64,000 nucleotides of DNA from Candidatus Rifleibacteriota bacterium (GCA_015232575.1 JADFZL010000007.1:64277-128276); one strand, 5' to 3'; counted from the stretch's first letter, positions 43,077 through 52,384 are shown. Program-made: numbers and translations. Notes: a model not told the origin generated them from the sequence alone.

Positions 43077-45554
43077 TTATTTGTGCATGGATTGCAGTTT
43101 TTCCATTTGCTGGGTTGAGAGGTTCATGCCTTTAAGCCTGTTCAGCACTTCGTTTGCTGTTTTCGGGTCGCCTGTTGCTCTGAAGCGGTCTATAAGTTCC
43201 AGAAGTGAGTCGGCGTTTACGTCTTTGGTTTGAAGTGCTTTTAAGAACATGGTCTTCGCCGAATCTGAGCGCTTGGTTGCCAGATGCAGGTCGCCAAGTC
43301 TGATGTAGGCTGACGGGCTGTCAGGATCAAGCTCAATTGCTTTTCGGAAGGCTATTTCTGCGGTTTCACCCTTTCCGTTTCTCTGGGAAATTTCTCCCTG
43401 AAGCAGATAAGCTTCTGCCATTTCCGGATTCTCCTGTACGGCTATAGAAGCTGTATCAAGAGCTTCCTGGTCAAGCTGGAAACGCGTAAAGGCTTTTATG
43501 AGTGGTGCAAAAGACCTCGGATTGCTTTTCTGACGTGGTTCATGTGGTGAAAATTCAACACTGTCACCCTTGAGTGGTGTGCTTTCACCGGGTTTGAAAC
43601 CAAGTTCCTCGTATGCTTTTTCCAGTGAGCTTTTTGCGTAGGAATTGCCCGGATTAACTTTCAGTGCTTTCAGAAACGACGCTGATGCTTCTGCTGGCTT
43701 GTTTAATGATAAATAAACGTTTCCGAGGTTTATCAGCGCATTAAGATGCTGTGGATTCTTGGAAATTATTTCTGTGAATCCGGCGATTGCCTCGGGAAAT
43801 CTTGCTGCTCTGGCGTATTCCAGAGCCTGCTTGTACAATAAATCGTCTTCCGATTTCATCTGAGGAGGCTGAATGCTTAAAGGTGCTTCGGTAATGCCAT
43901 TCCCGGAAGGAGGCATTGATGAACCTGAAAGATCTGTACCAGATTGCGCGGCTAACTCTGATGGCGCGGCAACAGCCGGTGGCAAATCAGATGTTCTTGT
44001 GAGCTGAACTTTTCTGGGTTCGCCAAGTGCTCTTGAAATCCTTTCTGAGTATGGGTCCTGCGGATTCATGTACGGTTTTGCCGATGCCCAGATTCTCATT
44101 GCTTCGTCGTTCTTGCGGGCCTGCTTGAGATTTAATCCGGCAAAGTACAGATATTTCAGATTCTGAGGCTCTTTTTCAAGTGCTTTTGCGAAACAGACCC
44201 GAGCTTCATCGAACTTCTTTTCTTCCATTGCGAGCTGTCCGAGACTGAAGTGGGTGGCAGGAAAATTTGGATCAACTTCGAGAGCTTTGGTCCAGCTTAA
44301 TTTGGCTTCTTCAAATTTTCCCATCTTGGCATAGACCTGTCCCATTTCGTCGAAGACCTGCAAATTTGCTTTTCCTTCACTTTCAAGATCTTCAAGGCTT
44401 TCCAGAGCGCCCTGCAAGTCGCCGCTCAATTGAAGGTTATGTGCTACAAGAAAAGCCGCTCTTATATCGTCAGGACGTTCATTCAGGCAGCTTCTGGCTG
44501 TGGCAAGGGCAAGAGTTGTTTCGCCCAGACTTTCGTATACTTTTGCCAGCTTGATTTGTGCCCAGTAAGCATTCGGATTATCTTCAAGAATTTTTTCAAG
44601 AAACTGGCACTGTCCGCGTAAATCTCCGGCGGCTTCGAGAGATGCCAGCTCAGTTGCTGCATTTTCATCTGGTTCGTTGGCTGCATTTTTTTTGTTAAGA
44701 CTCTCAAGCTCGCCAGCAGGAATTTCCTTCAAAAGCTCGCTTTTCAGCTTTAATGCTTTTTTGTTTGCCGGAGCAATTTCTAGTGATTTATTAACATTTG
44801 CGAGTGCTTCGTGAACTTCTCCCATGCGCCACTTGAGCTTTGCAACAGCAACGAGTCCATCTTCATATCGTGGGTTTTCCTCCATGAGATTGACCAGCTC
44901 GTGATGTGCTTCCTGCAGACGATCTCTTGAAATCAGAAAGTTAGACAGATCAAGCCTGAGAACCGGATTTTCAGGAATCAGCGAAATTGCTTCGCGCAGT
45001 GCTTTTTCTGAATCGTCGAATTTTTTTGCCTTGAAAAGTTTCTGAGCATAGCTTCGATAGGACTCAGCAAGATTTTTAGTTACTTCACGTGGTTTAAATT
45101 TCAGTTCCAGGCATTTTTTCCATAATCTGATTGCGTTTTCTGAATTATCAGATTTAACACATTCTTTTGCCTCGACATCAAGGATGTTGCCAAGTTCTCG
45201 GGTATAGTTTGAATCTTCCGGTTTCAAGGTGACAGCTATTTCCAGCTGTTTTTTCGCGGAAAGTGTTTCTCCGCTTGCGATAAGACTCTTCCCAAGCAGA
45301 TATCTGGCTTCAGGGTTCTTTGGATTCTTTTCCACAAGCCCTCTTGAGAGATCAGCAGCCTTTTGATAATCGCCTTTATCAAGCAGGGCTCGCACTCTGA
45401 GCGAGGACTCTGATCTGTTGAATTCCTGAACCTCAGGTTTGTTCTGCTGTGCTTTTTTCCCTGAGCGTTTTCCCGGAACGCCTTTGCATCCTGAGAGAAA
45501 TGTTCCGGTACAGGAAATCATTAAACAAAAGATAATGCATCTTCTATAATCCAT
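43077..45554 (-). CDS. TPR-repeat lipoprotein
   Basis: The lipobox TFLSGC follows a hydrophobic signal, so it is anchored in a membrane by its cysteine. The mature part is about 20 tetratricopeptide-like repeats (34-residue units such as NPEARYLLGKSLIASGETLSAKKQLEIA and ALINLGNVYLSLNKPAEASASFLKALKVNP). The repeats are interrupted by a Pro/Ser/Gln-rich segment at about residues 480-530 and a shorter one at about 630-660. TPR solenoids bind proteins; the partners are unknown. The ATG at 45554 has GGAGGG 6 bases upstream and is 17 bases after the prs stop, so it is in the glmU-prs operon. A longer frame to 45575 would overlap prs and is less likely. Confidence 0.82.
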   Translation of the reverse strand: MDYRRCIIFCLMISCTGTFLSGCKGVPGKRSGKKAQQNKPEVQEFNRSESSLRVRALLDKGDYQKAADLSRGLVEKNPKNPEARYLLGKSLIASGETLSAKKQLEIAVTLKPEDSNYTRELGNILDVEAKECVKSDNSENAIRLWKKCLELKFKPREVTKNLAESYRSYAQKLFKAKKFDDSEKALREAISLIPENPVLRLDLSNFLISRDRLQEAHHELVNLMEENPRYEDGLVAVAKLKWRMGEVHEALANVNKSLEIAPANKKALKLKSELLKEIPAGELESLNKKNAANEPDENAATELASLEAAGDLRGQCQFLEKILEDNPNAYWAQIKLAKVYESLGETTLALATARSCLNERPDDIRAAFLVAHNLQLSGDLQGALESLEDLESEGKANLQVFDEMGQVYAKMGKFEEAKLSWTKALEVDPNFPATHFSLGQLAMEEKKFDEARVCFAKALEKEPQNLKYLYFAGLNLKQARKNDEAMRIWASAKPYMNPQDPYSERISRALGEPRKVQLTRTSDLPPAVAAPSELAAQSGTDLSGSSMPPSGNGITEAPLSIQPPQMKSEDDLLYKQALEYARAARFPEAIAGFTEIISKNPQHLNALINLGNVYLSLNKPAEASASFLKALKVNPGNSYAKSSLEKAYEELGFKPGESTPLKGDSVEFSPHEPRQKSNPRSFAPLIKAFTRFQLDQEALDTASIAVQENPEMAEAYLLQGEISQRNGKGETAEIAFRKAIELDPDSPSAYIRLGDLHLATKRSDSAKTMFLKALQTKDVNADSLLELIDRFRATGDPKTANEVLNRLKGMNLSTQQMEKLQSMHK

Positions 45555-45571
45555 AAAAGACCCTCCAAAAA

Positions 45572-46522
45572 TCATCTGATAAATAATTCGCTTACCGAGC
45601 GCTTGTCAAAAATTCTCTGAATTGTTTCACCAATCAGAGGTGCAACTGAAAGTGTTTCAAGAATTGGAAGCTTTTTCTTGCGTTCCACAGTGTAGAGCGA
45701 ATCTGTTGCAATTATTTCAGTAATGGATGATGACATGATGCGTTCAGATGCCGGATCAGAAAGCACCGGGTGTGTGCAGCATGCTGTAATCTTTTTCACG
45801 CCGCGTTCCAGGAGAGCCTGAGCGACTTGTACCATTGTGCCTGCTGTGTCAATCATGTCATCAATGATAAATACATTTTTTCCTGAAACTTCACCGATTA
45901 CATTCATAATAACCGCTTTGTTCGGCTCTGGACGTCTTTTGTCCATGATTGCAAGCGGAAGTTCAAGACGTTTTGCAAATGCACGCGCACGGTGCACTCC
46001 GCCGGTATCTGGCGATACAACAACGTAATTATGAAGATCACGTTTCAAAAGATGCGATGCCAGAATCTGAATGGCTGAAAGATGGTCTACTGGAATATCG
46101 AAAAAACCCTGCAGTGCCGGATCATGCATGTCCATTGTAACAACTCTGTTGGCTCCGGCTGTTGTGATCAGGTTTGCTACAAGCTTTGCCGTGATTGGTT
46201 CGCGACCTGTTGCTTTTTTTTCCTGCCTTGCGTAGCCGAAATATGGTACAACTGCGGTGATGCTGCCTGCTGAAGCGCGCTTCAGCGCGTCGATGATTAT
46301 TAGAAGCTTCATCAGATTTTCATTTGCCGGTGAGCATGTTGGCTGAATAATAAATGTATCTCTGCCTCTCACCGATTCTTCGATACGGCAGTATATTTCA
46401 CCGTCAGCGAATGTTGTCATCATGATTTTTCCTTCCGGAACATTCAGATAACGGCAAATTTCAGAAAAGAGGTCATGGTTGCTGCCTCCGCTGAATACTT
46501 TTATTCTGTCTTCATTTTTCAT
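45572..46522 (-). CDS. prs: Ribose-phosphate pyrophosphokinase
   Basis: Makes 5-phosphoribosyl-1-diphosphate from ribose-5-phosphate and ATP for nucleotide, histidine, tryptophan and NAD synthesis. It starts IKVFSGGSNHDLFSEICRYLN (shown in part) and carries FADGEIYCRIEESVRG, the ribose loop PYFGYARQEKKATGREPI, VTMDMHDPALQGFFDIPVD and the PRPP loop FIIDDMIDTAGTMVQ. 316 residues is the normal bacterial class I length. Its ATG overlaps the glmU-like stop by four bases (ATGA), so the two are translationally coupled. Confidence 0.97.
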   Translation of the reverse strand: MKNEDRIKVFSGGSNHDLFSEICRYLNVPEGKIMMTTFADGEIYCRIEESVRGRDTFIIQPTCSPANENLMKLLIIIDALKRASAGSITAVVPYFGYARQEKKATGREPITAKLVANLITTAGANRVVTMDMHDPALQGFFDIPVDHLSAIQILASHLLKRDLHNYVVVSPDTGGVHRARAFAKRLELPLAIMDKRRPEPNKAVIMNVIGEVSGKNVFIIDDMIDTAGTMVQVAQALLERGVKKITACCTHPVLSDPASERIMSSSITEIIATDSLYTVERKKKLPILETLSVAPLIGETIQRIFDKRSVSELFIR

Positions 46523-47559
46523 TTTTTTCCTCCATGAATTTTTCCGGAGTTTGTATTTTCGATATGAGAAAAAGGCTCAAAAGACACATTGTCAGAAAAA
46601 CTGCTGCCGGTAATCATGCAGAATGGCGCTTTTACATTGTTTCCCAGAACTGATGAAGCTATCATTGTATTTGGACCGATTTCGCATCCTGAACCTATTC
46701 TAGTTTTTCCTGTAATCATTGTTCCTGGCTGAATAACGGTTTCGGGAAGAATTTCAACATCGGGTTCAATTAAGGTCTGAAGCGTGTCAACAATTGTTAC
46801 GCCGTTTTCAAGATGTTTTTTCAGAACCTGCTGCTTCATGATACCGTTTATGAGAGCCAGATCTACCCGGCTGTTGATTCCGAGTGTGGAAGTTTCGTCA
46901 GACTCAATCACTGACTCAATCTTCAGACCATCATTGTGGAACATTTCTACGAGATCAGTGAGGTAGTATTCTTTCTGACGGTTGTTGTTTTTAATCTTGA
47001 AAAGTCTTTCAAAGAGCTCTTTTCCATTAAACATATACACAGCGAGGTTGATTTCACGTATTTTTAACTGGTCTGCGTCGCAGTCTTTAGCTTCGCGAAT
47101 TCCGGTAATTTTTCCCTGTTCATTTCTGATTATGCGTCCGTATAAGCCTGGTTCCTGCATATTCAAGGTCATCATTGTCAGGTCAGCTTGAGTTGAAAAA
47201 TGTTTTTCTCTGAGCTGCTGAAGAGTAGTTCTTGAAAGAAGTGGAGTGTCGCCGCAAACGATCAGCAGGTTCTCGGGAGCAACTGTCTGATCTTTTGCAT
47301 AGCATTGAACGGCATGTCCTGTGCCCAGCTGATCTGCCTGCACGACAAATTTTACATTCTCATTCCGGAGAGATTTCTCAAGAACATCGCGTCCAAAACC
47401 TGTGACAACATGAACTTCAGACGCTCCGGCGAAACGGCATGCATCTATCACATACATTACCATGGGTTTCCCCAGAACTGGATGCATGACTTTCGGAAGA
47501 GCGGATTTCATTCTTACGCCCTTTCCAGCAGCGAGTACCAACGCATGAATGTTTTGCAT
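46519..47559 (-). CDS. glmU: N-acetylglucosamine-1-phosphate uridyltransferase (GlmU-like, short)
   Basis: Nucleotidyltransferase that makes UDP-GlcNAc. ALVLAAGKGVRMKSALPKVM is the GxGxxMxxxxPKxxH signature, QLGTGHAVQCY and GDTPLLSRTTLQQL are GlmU motifs, and residues about 255-346 are a short left-handed beta helix of hexapeptide repeats. At about 346 residues it lacks most of the acetyltransferase helix and its catalytic His (GlmU is about 455 residues), so glucosamine-1-phosphate acetylation must come from another protein. ATG 47559 with GGTGA at 8 bases is preferred to GTG 47571. First gene of the operon with prs and the TPR lipoprotein. Confidence 0.85.
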   Translation of the reverse strand: MQNIHALVLAAGKGVRMKSALPKVMHPVLGKPMVMYVIDACRFAGASEVHVVTGFGRDVLEKSLRNENVKFVVQADQLGTGHAVQCYAKDQTVAPENLLIVCGDTPLLSRTTLQQLREKHFSTQADLTMMTLNMQEPGLYGRIIRNEQGKITGIREAKDCDADQLKIREINLAVYMFNGKELFERLFKIKNNNRQKEYYLTDLVEMFHNDGLKIESVIESDETSTLGINSRVDLALINGIMKQQVLKKHLENGVTIVDTLQTLIEPDVEILPETVIQPGTMITGKTRIGSGCEIGPNTMIASSVLGNNVKAPFCMITGSSFSDNVSFEPFSHIENTNSGKIHGGKK

Positions 47560-47633
47560 AATCTTTTTCACCAGCTTATTTATTATTAACCCCTCTACCC
47601 AGAGTGAGGAAATACTAAAATTCTTTCGCTGAC

Positions 47634-47662
47634 AGAATATCAGATTCTTTGTTTATCCTCAA
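47634..47662 (-). promoter_or_regulatory. Sigma-70-type promoter of the glmU-prs operon
   Basis: On the minus strand TTGAGG (47662-47657), 17-bp spacer, TATTCT (47639-47634). Confidence 0.5.
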
Positions 47663-47751
47663 GAATTAATTCATGTGACTTGCGTTAATTATCATTTCAC
47701 GCTGCATAATTGCCGGAAGAAATTTCTCTGTTGATACGTGATATAATGCGT

Positions 47752-47778
47752 GACGTCTCATGCGACGTCTCATGCGAC
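47752..47778. promoter_or_regulatory. Tandem 12-bp repeat, possible sigma-54 activator site
   Basis: GACGTCTCATGC occurs twice in a row (47752-47763, 47764-47775), then GAC. GACGTC is itself a palindrome. It lies about 130 bp upstream of the sigma-54 -24 element, the usual distance for an enhancer-binding protein site. Confidence 0.45.
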
Positions 47779-47892
47779 GGGTTGAATTATTCCGCATTGC
47801 ACTTAAAATGTGGCTCAATTTAATGTTTAAAATCGTTATGAATTCAGGCGTTTGATTGTCAAATGAAGATTTTCCGGAAAATCTTTGAAAAG

Positions 47893-47909
47893 TTGGCACG
47901 CTTGTTGCT
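47893..47909 (+). promoter_or_regulatory. Sigma-54 (-24/-12) promoter of the hsp20 pair
   Basis: TTGGCACGCTTGTTGCT against the consensus YTGGCACGRNNNTTGCW: one mismatch (C for R). The invariant GG (47895-47896) and GC (47907-47908) are 10 bases apart, as required. It lies about 60 bases before the first hsp20 ATG. Confidence 0.8.
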
Positions 47910-47967
47910 ATTAATATTTATGTGAAAACCAAACAACTAACAAAAAAATTAAAGGAGGAGTAAAAAT

Positions 47968-48414
47968 ATGAATATTTTCTCATTGTTTAAAGAAATGGAG
48001 TCTCTACAGAATCAGCTTTCTTCGGTCTTCAAAGAATTTGGTCAGGGCCGGATTCCCAGGGTTTCTTTCCTGCCAGGAGTTTCATCCAGACATTATCCGC
48101 TTTTCAATCTCGCTGAAGACGATGAAACTTTGAGTGTCGAGTGCCTTGCTCCCGGACTTGATACCAGTTCGCTGAAAATAAATGTTACCAACAATGTACT
48201 TTCAATTTCCGGAGAAAAGGCTGAATCAAAGATTCCGGAAGAAAAATATCACAGATCTGAAAGAAGTGCAGGAAAATTTACAAGAACACTTGAACTTCCG
48301 GTTGAAATTGATCGCGATAAAGTTACCGCTGAATACAAAAATGGCCTGTTGAACATAACACTTCCCAAAGCAGAAGTCGCAAAGCCAAAGACTATTGAAG
48401 TTAAATTGTCATAA
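47968..48414 (+). CDS. hsp20: Hsp20/alpha-crystallin small heat-shock protein, first copy
   Basis: ATP-independent holdase chaperone that binds unfolding proteins. 148 residues: an N-terminal arm MNIFSLFKEMESLQNQLSSVF, then an alpha-crystallin domain (PLFNLAEDDETLSVECLAPGLD...SLKINVTNNVLSISGE) ending in the family motif A-x-x-x-NGLLNITLPK (residues about 122-135) and a short C-terminal extension. AAAGGAGG lies before the ATG. It sits 60 bases downstream of the sigma-54 promoter and 29 bases before a second hsp20 gene, so the two should be co-expressed and may form mixed oligomers. Confidence 0.95.
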   Translation: MNIFSLFKEMESLQNQLSSVFKEFGQGRIPRVSFLPGVSSRHYPLFNLAEDDETLSVECLAPGLDTSSLKINVTNNVLSISGEKAESKIPEEKYHRSERSAGKFTRTLELPVEIDRDKVTAEYKNGLLNITLPKAEVAKPKTIEVKLS

Positions 48415-48443
48415 GTGCAGAGAAAGAAAAGGAGGAAATTACC

Positions 48444-48845
48444 ATGATAGACAAAAATGTACCTGAAGTTCAAAAAGAAGGCGGAGAAATAATTAAACGT
48501 GAAGTTACCAGAAATCCTGAAAAATATGTATCGCCTCTCGTAGATATTTACGAAACAGACGAATCGCTGGTTTTGGTCGCAGATCTACCGGGAGTTGATA
48601 AAGAGTCCCTTGAAATCAAGGTTGACGAAGGAATTCTTACAATTGAAGCTCACATGAAGCATGTTGACAGTAAAAGATATCTTGCAAGAGAATTCCACCC
48701 GGTCAGTTTTTTCAGGCAGTTTGAAGTATATGAAACAGTAAATCAGAATGCCATCAATGCAAGTCTTGTTAATGGAGTTCTGACCCTTACTCTCCCAAAA
48801 GCCGAAAAACAGAAACCCAGACAGATCGAAGTCAAAGTCTCATAA
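48444..48845 (+). CDS. hsp20: Hsp20/alpha-crystallin small heat-shock protein, second copy
   Basis: 133 residues with the alpha-crystallin fold (VSPLVDIYETDESLVLVADL, PGVDKESLEIKVDEGILTI, ...INASLVNGVLTLTLPKAEK). Its N-terminal arm is short and charged (KNVPEVQKEGGEIIKREVTR), unlike the first copy, which suggests a different substrate or oligomer role rather than a recent duplicate. AAGGAGG lies before the ATG. A strong terminator follows. Confidence 0.95.
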   Translation: MIDKNVPEVQKEGGEIIKREVTRNPEKYVSPLVDIYETDESLVLVADLPGVDKESLEIKVDEGILTIEAHMKHVDSKRYLAREFHPVSFFRQFEVYETVNQNAINASLVNGVLTLTLPKAEKQKPRQIEVKVS

Positions 48846-48852
48846 CCTCCAT

Positions 48853-48888
48853 AAGTGCCCCGAAGATTACCTTCGGGGCGCTTGCTAT
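48853..48888 (+). terminator. Rho-independent terminator of the hsp20 operon
   Basis: GCCCCGAAG, loop ATTAC, CTTCGGGGC, extended by AAG/CTT across one mismatch, then GCTATTTATTTTG. Confidence 0.75.
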
Positions 48889-48894
48889 TTATTT

Positions 48895-48938
48895 TGTTGT
48901 CATTTTGATCGAAGGGAGAAATCTGGTATCTTTTACTT
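48895..48938 (-). repeat. Dispersed palindromic element, partial copy G
   Basis: GTCATTTTGATCGAAGGGAG followed by AAATCT: a single arm in inverse orientation, directly after the hsp20 terminator. Confidence 0.55.
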
Positions 48939-49019
48939 CGAGGTAGCGCATTTTATGTAACTTTTTTGAGATACACGTATTTCTACGTCCAAAGACGTTT
49001 CTACCATATAATAATTGAA

Positions 49020-50237
49020 TCATGAAATGAACAATAACAAATCCTGTGCGTATCTTTCGATTGAAAATGTCTTATCGATAAGGTTTCTGGCGGTTTTAAT
49101 TATTTCGCTCCTGAGTGTATCGTTGGAAACCAATTCAAATATGCAATCTGCGAGCTGATCTGAATTGCCTTTTTCGAAAATCAGGGAATTTTCATGGTTT
49201 TTCAGAAATTCGCCGTGTCCGCCGTCATTTGTACTTACCACCGGAGTCCCGGAAGCCATGGCTTCGAGATGGGTTAAGCCGAATGGTTCTTGCCACAGAG
49301 AGGGAAAAATGAAAATGTCATTATTCCGGTAAAGCGCCGGAAGCTCTGAGTGGGGCAATCTGCCGCAGAATTCGACAGGACAGGCGCAATCTTTTGCCAG
49401 CTTGTTAAGAGTCGATTTATATTCCGCAGGCCCATCTCCTGCGATGGTGATATTTAATTTCAATTGCCTGATTTTGACCAATTTCGCAGCAGCCTCCAGC
49501 AGAACATGAACTCCTTTGTACTCGTGAAGTTGCCCTGCATAAAGGAGCTTCAGCGGAGAATGAATTTCACCGGAGTTTTCTTTGCATGGAAAATTTTCCA
49601 CGGGAATGCCCTGAAAAATAACTTTGGAATCAGGAATTTTTAATCCCTGACGGAGCAGATTGTTTTTTAATGTTGCACTGATACAGGTTGTGCGCTGAAA
49701 TTTCAGATTTTCGAAAGTGATATCCTGAAAAATATAACGATCTCTCAAGTATTTAAGAAGCTTAATCGGATAAAGGGAAAATTCTGCGGGTTTGTATCCA
49801 ATTATATGTTCGTCATTGAATGTATAAAACACCTTTATTCCAGATTCTTCGGCGGCAGCGGCACAGCCGATAGACAGGCGCAGCTGGCTCCAGATAAATA
49901 TTGCGTCGAAATTGCCTTTCGCAATGATTTCTCTGGTAAGATTCCGGTTATGTCGTGTCTGACTGAGGCGCATCATTCGATCAATTACGGGTGGCTTTCC
50001 AAAATCCGGATAAAGAGTGAGCTTTCTTATTATCTGTTCCGGGCGCTGTTCAGAATTGCCGTGAACTTTTTCGGAAGTTTGTACAGATGAGGGCGAAGCA
50101 GATGAAGTAAAATTGCTTGTCAAAACTGTTATTTCATGTCCGGATCTGATAAAGGATTCAACGACCTGTGCGCATAATATTTCATAACCGCCTAGATAAT
50201 GCGGAGGATAAAGATTGGAAATAATGAGAATTTTCAT
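49020..50237 (-). CDS. Family 4 (GT-B) glycosyltransferase
   Basis: Group 1 glycosyltransferase acting on the cytoplasmic face, adding a sugar from a nucleotide donor to a surface glycan or lipid. N-terminal Rossmann half MKILIISNLYPPHYLGGYEI; C-terminal half with FCGRLPHSELPALYRNNDIF and the donor-binding E-x7-E motif in EPFGLTHLEAMASGTPVV. About 405 residues is normal. The ATG at 50237 overlaps the upstream stop by one base (TAATG) and has GGAG in front; a longer frame to 50252 lies inside that gene. It is coupled to the polytopic membrane protein gene upstream, suggesting a shared surface-glycan role. Confidence 0.9.
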   Translation of the reverse strand: MKILIISNLYPPHYLGGYEILCAQVVESFIRSGHEITVLTSNFTSSASPSSVQTSEKVHGNSEQRPEQIIRKLTLYPDFGKPPVIDRMMRLSQTRHNRNLTREIIAKGNFDAIFIWSQLRLSIGCAAAAEESGIKVFYTFNDEHIIGYKPAEFSLYPIKLLKYLRDRYIFQDITFENLKFQRTTCISATLKNNLLRQGLKIPDSKVIFQGIPVENFPCKENSGEIHSPLKLLYAGQLHEYKGVHVLLEAAAKLVKIRQLKLNITIAGDGPAEYKSTLNKLAKDCACPVEFCGRLPHSELPALYRNNDIFIFPSLWQEPFGLTHLEAMASGTPVVSTNDGGHGEFLKNHENSLIFEKGNSDQLADCIFELVSNDTLRSEIIKTARNLIDKTFSIERYAQDLLLFIS

Positions 50238-52312
50238 TAACTTTTTCTCCACTCGAAAATCATGAATTGCCCATTGTTGAAAAGCATTTTCAGCCGGCTG
50301 GAAAAAATTTCCCTGAAAATACTGTTGTAAACCGGTTCTGATACTGCTGATTCGTAGATGTTCCAGCCATACACAGGCATCATAATGTGTGTGATTTTGA
50401 ATTTTCTGAGAATTCTTGCTGCATTTTCAGCTGTTTTGCATCTGTACAGGAAATTAATGAATGTCTGCGGAAGAAGATCAGTCCAGTAATGCTGCAGTTT
50501 CAGAAAATATGACCTTTCTTCGAGAAGAAGAAGGATTTTTGAGTCAGCAGGTAAATTATTCTCCATCCATTTAAATACACGGTAAGGCGGCACGCGTCGA
50601 TTGAGATAATCCTCTTCTGAAATTGTTCCGCTGACAACGTGACATGTTTTGACTGCCTTGTCAGCAGCGTAAGAGAATGTCCAGGGAATAATCATCATGA
50701 TAACGGCTAAATGGCGCCAGGTAAAAGAAATGCCTGGCGAAATCAGTTTTGCGATGTCGAACTTTCCGTACAAATATGAGGAATAAGTTACCAGGGGCAT
50801 CAGAAATCTTACCTGATGAGGCCCTTTTACCCATAAAATCCAGAGAACAAAGCATACAAGAATTCGCTTGAAAAAGATTGTGTTTGCAGAAGTCGTAACG
50901 AGATTAAGCGTGTTAGAACTATTTTGATGAAATAATCTTATGAGAACTGCAATCCCGTAGACCAGTAATATAAACGAGACAATGCTGACTTGTCCGTCAA
51001 AATAAGAGAGTGCATGCTTCTTATCATGAAACTGGGAAAAAAAAGATACATTGAATGGCGCCATGAGCAAGTCTGGAAATGTTCTTCCCATTCCAAATCT
51101 GTTGAGAAAATCCTGATATCCGAAGTCAACCAGGACATCTCCTGTGCCTGCTTCCTGAAAAAGGCGCTCAGTAAAAGTGAACGGAATGCCAGTATAAAAG
51201 AATAGCTGATGAGGAAAAAAGAGGTTGCTTGCAGACACAAGATTCTTCAGATAAAATGGAAAAGCTGTCAGCGCAAATCCGCAGACACAACCAGAAAGCA
51301 GTTTAATCGAAAAAGCCCGCCATCCGGCGATGATAAATGGCATCAGCAGAAGATATATTCCGGAATATTTTGCTGAAGGAAGGCTGCCCCAGAGAAATCC
51401 GGCAAAGAACAGAGTTTTTGCTGAAATATGTGTTTCATTTGAATTGAAAATAGTTTCTGCCGAATCAATTGCCAGAATGAAGAGAAGGCAGAGAAATGGC
51501 TCGACATAATAGGTCCCTGATAAAAAGACCCATTGCGGATTCGAAATGAGTGCTGCCACGGCGAATATACCACAGAGAAAAGGTTTGATTCTTCCGAGTA
51601 TTATGCAGATCATAAGAAGAAAAATACTGCTGGAAACTCTGGCAGCATATTCTCCGAAAACTTTTTTTATCAATGCTGTGAATGTTGCGTGCGCGAGCGG
51701 ACGGTAGACATTCTGCTGACTAGATTCAAACCAGATTGATTCGCTTTGAAAGAAACCATCTATTGCACTCATCTGATAAACATGATCATCATAAGCAATT
51801 GATGGTGAAAGTGAAATAGCAGTGAAAAGTGAGATCGTTACAGAAATCAGTAAAAGAGTTTTTCCGGGAATTTCAGTGATGGAAAGTATGATTTTTTCAG
51901 GTAAAAAAAGAATTCCCAGAATTGGAAAAAATGAAAGGCAGCAGAAGAAAAAATTCAATTTGCCTGAAGAGGCCAGCATTGTAGAACAGAACAGCAGCCA
52001 GGTGAATCCGATGTGGAGATCAAGTGAAGGAGGGCAGGAAATTTTCAAAAAATGATTCAGGGATTTTCCAACTAATTCAATGATGCAAATAAAGATACAG
52101 CATCCCAGAAAACCGGCAATACCTTTTCCAATGGCTGTGAAAAAAGGCAGCAGATCAGCAGAAGTAAACTCTGGTACTTTAAATGGGTGATAACAGGCAT
52201 AAAGAATACTTGATATGATGAAAAAAACAGCAAAAATAACGGAAGACTCATCTTTGGCACATATATTTGTGTCTTTTATGCATTTTATGTCTGATGTACT
52301 AAATGTGCTCAT
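50237..52312 (-). CDS. Polytopic membrane protein, possible GT-C/GT39-type glycosyltransferase
   Basis: About 690 residues with about 12 predicted transmembrane helices (first at about residues 22-42, many between 75 and 560) and a C-terminal soluble part of about 130 residues that ends in FDNGQFMIFEWRKS-type sequence. A periplasmic-loop style motif, SIAYDDHVYQMSAIDGFFQSE, sits after the fourth or fifth helix, where GT-C transferases keep an acidic catalytic loop (DD here). This suggests a lipid-linked sugar transferase, but no family was confirmed. ATG 52312 with CAGG upstream is preferred over TTG 52336. Its stop is shared with the glycosyltransferase start. Confidence 0.6.
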   Translation of the reverse strand: MSTFSTSDIKCIKDTNICAKDESSVIFAVFFIISSILYACYHPFKVPEFTSADLLPFFTAIGKGIAGFLGCCIFICIIELVGKSLNHFLKISCPPSLDLHIGFTWLLFCSTMLASSGKLNFFFCCLSFFPILGILFLPEKIILSITEIPGKTLLLISVTISLFTAISLSPSIAYDDHVYQMSAIDGFFQSESIWFESSQQNVYRPLAHATFTALIKKVFGEYAARVSSSIFLLMICIILGRIKPFLCGIFAVAALISNPQWVFLSGTYYVEPFLCLLFILAIDSAETIFNSNETHISAKTLFFAGFLWGSLPSAKYSGIYLLLMPFIIAGWRAFSIKLLSGCVCGFALTAFPFYLKNLVSASNLFFPHQLFFYTGIPFTFTERLFQEAGTGDVLVDFGYQDFLNRFGMGRTFPDLLMAPFNVSFFSQFHDKKHALSYFDGQVSIVSFILLVYGIAVLIRLFHQNSSNTLNLVTTSANTIFFKRILVCFVLWILWVKGPHQVRFLMPLVTYSSYLYGKFDIAKLISPGISFTWRHLAVIMMIIPWTFSYAADKAVKTCHVVSGTISEEDYLNRRVPPYRVFKWMENNLPADSKILLLLEERSYFLKLQHYWTDLLPQTFINFLYRCKTAENAARILRKFKITHIMMPVYGWNIYESAVSEPVYNSIFREIFSSRLKMLFNNGQFMIFEWRKS

Positions 52313-52384
52313 TAAACAGCCTGATTGCTCTCTCAACTCTTGTCTTTAAATCTTAATCTGCGTAATCTGCGGACAGTTTTTCTT

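Larger units (their letters stand above)
47572..47967. other. 396-bp divergent regulatory gap
   Basis: It carries the sigma-70 promoter of the glmU operon (minus, 47634-47662), a 12-bp perfect tandem repeat (47752-47775) and the sigma-54 promoter of the hsp20 pair (+, 47893-47909). No gene is seen in it. Confidence 0.7.

Noticed and set aside
47666..47899. 77-codon minus-strand frame in the hsp20 upstream gap
   Set aside because: It covers the 12-bp tandem repeat and the sigma-54 promoter; regulatory sequence explains the region better.
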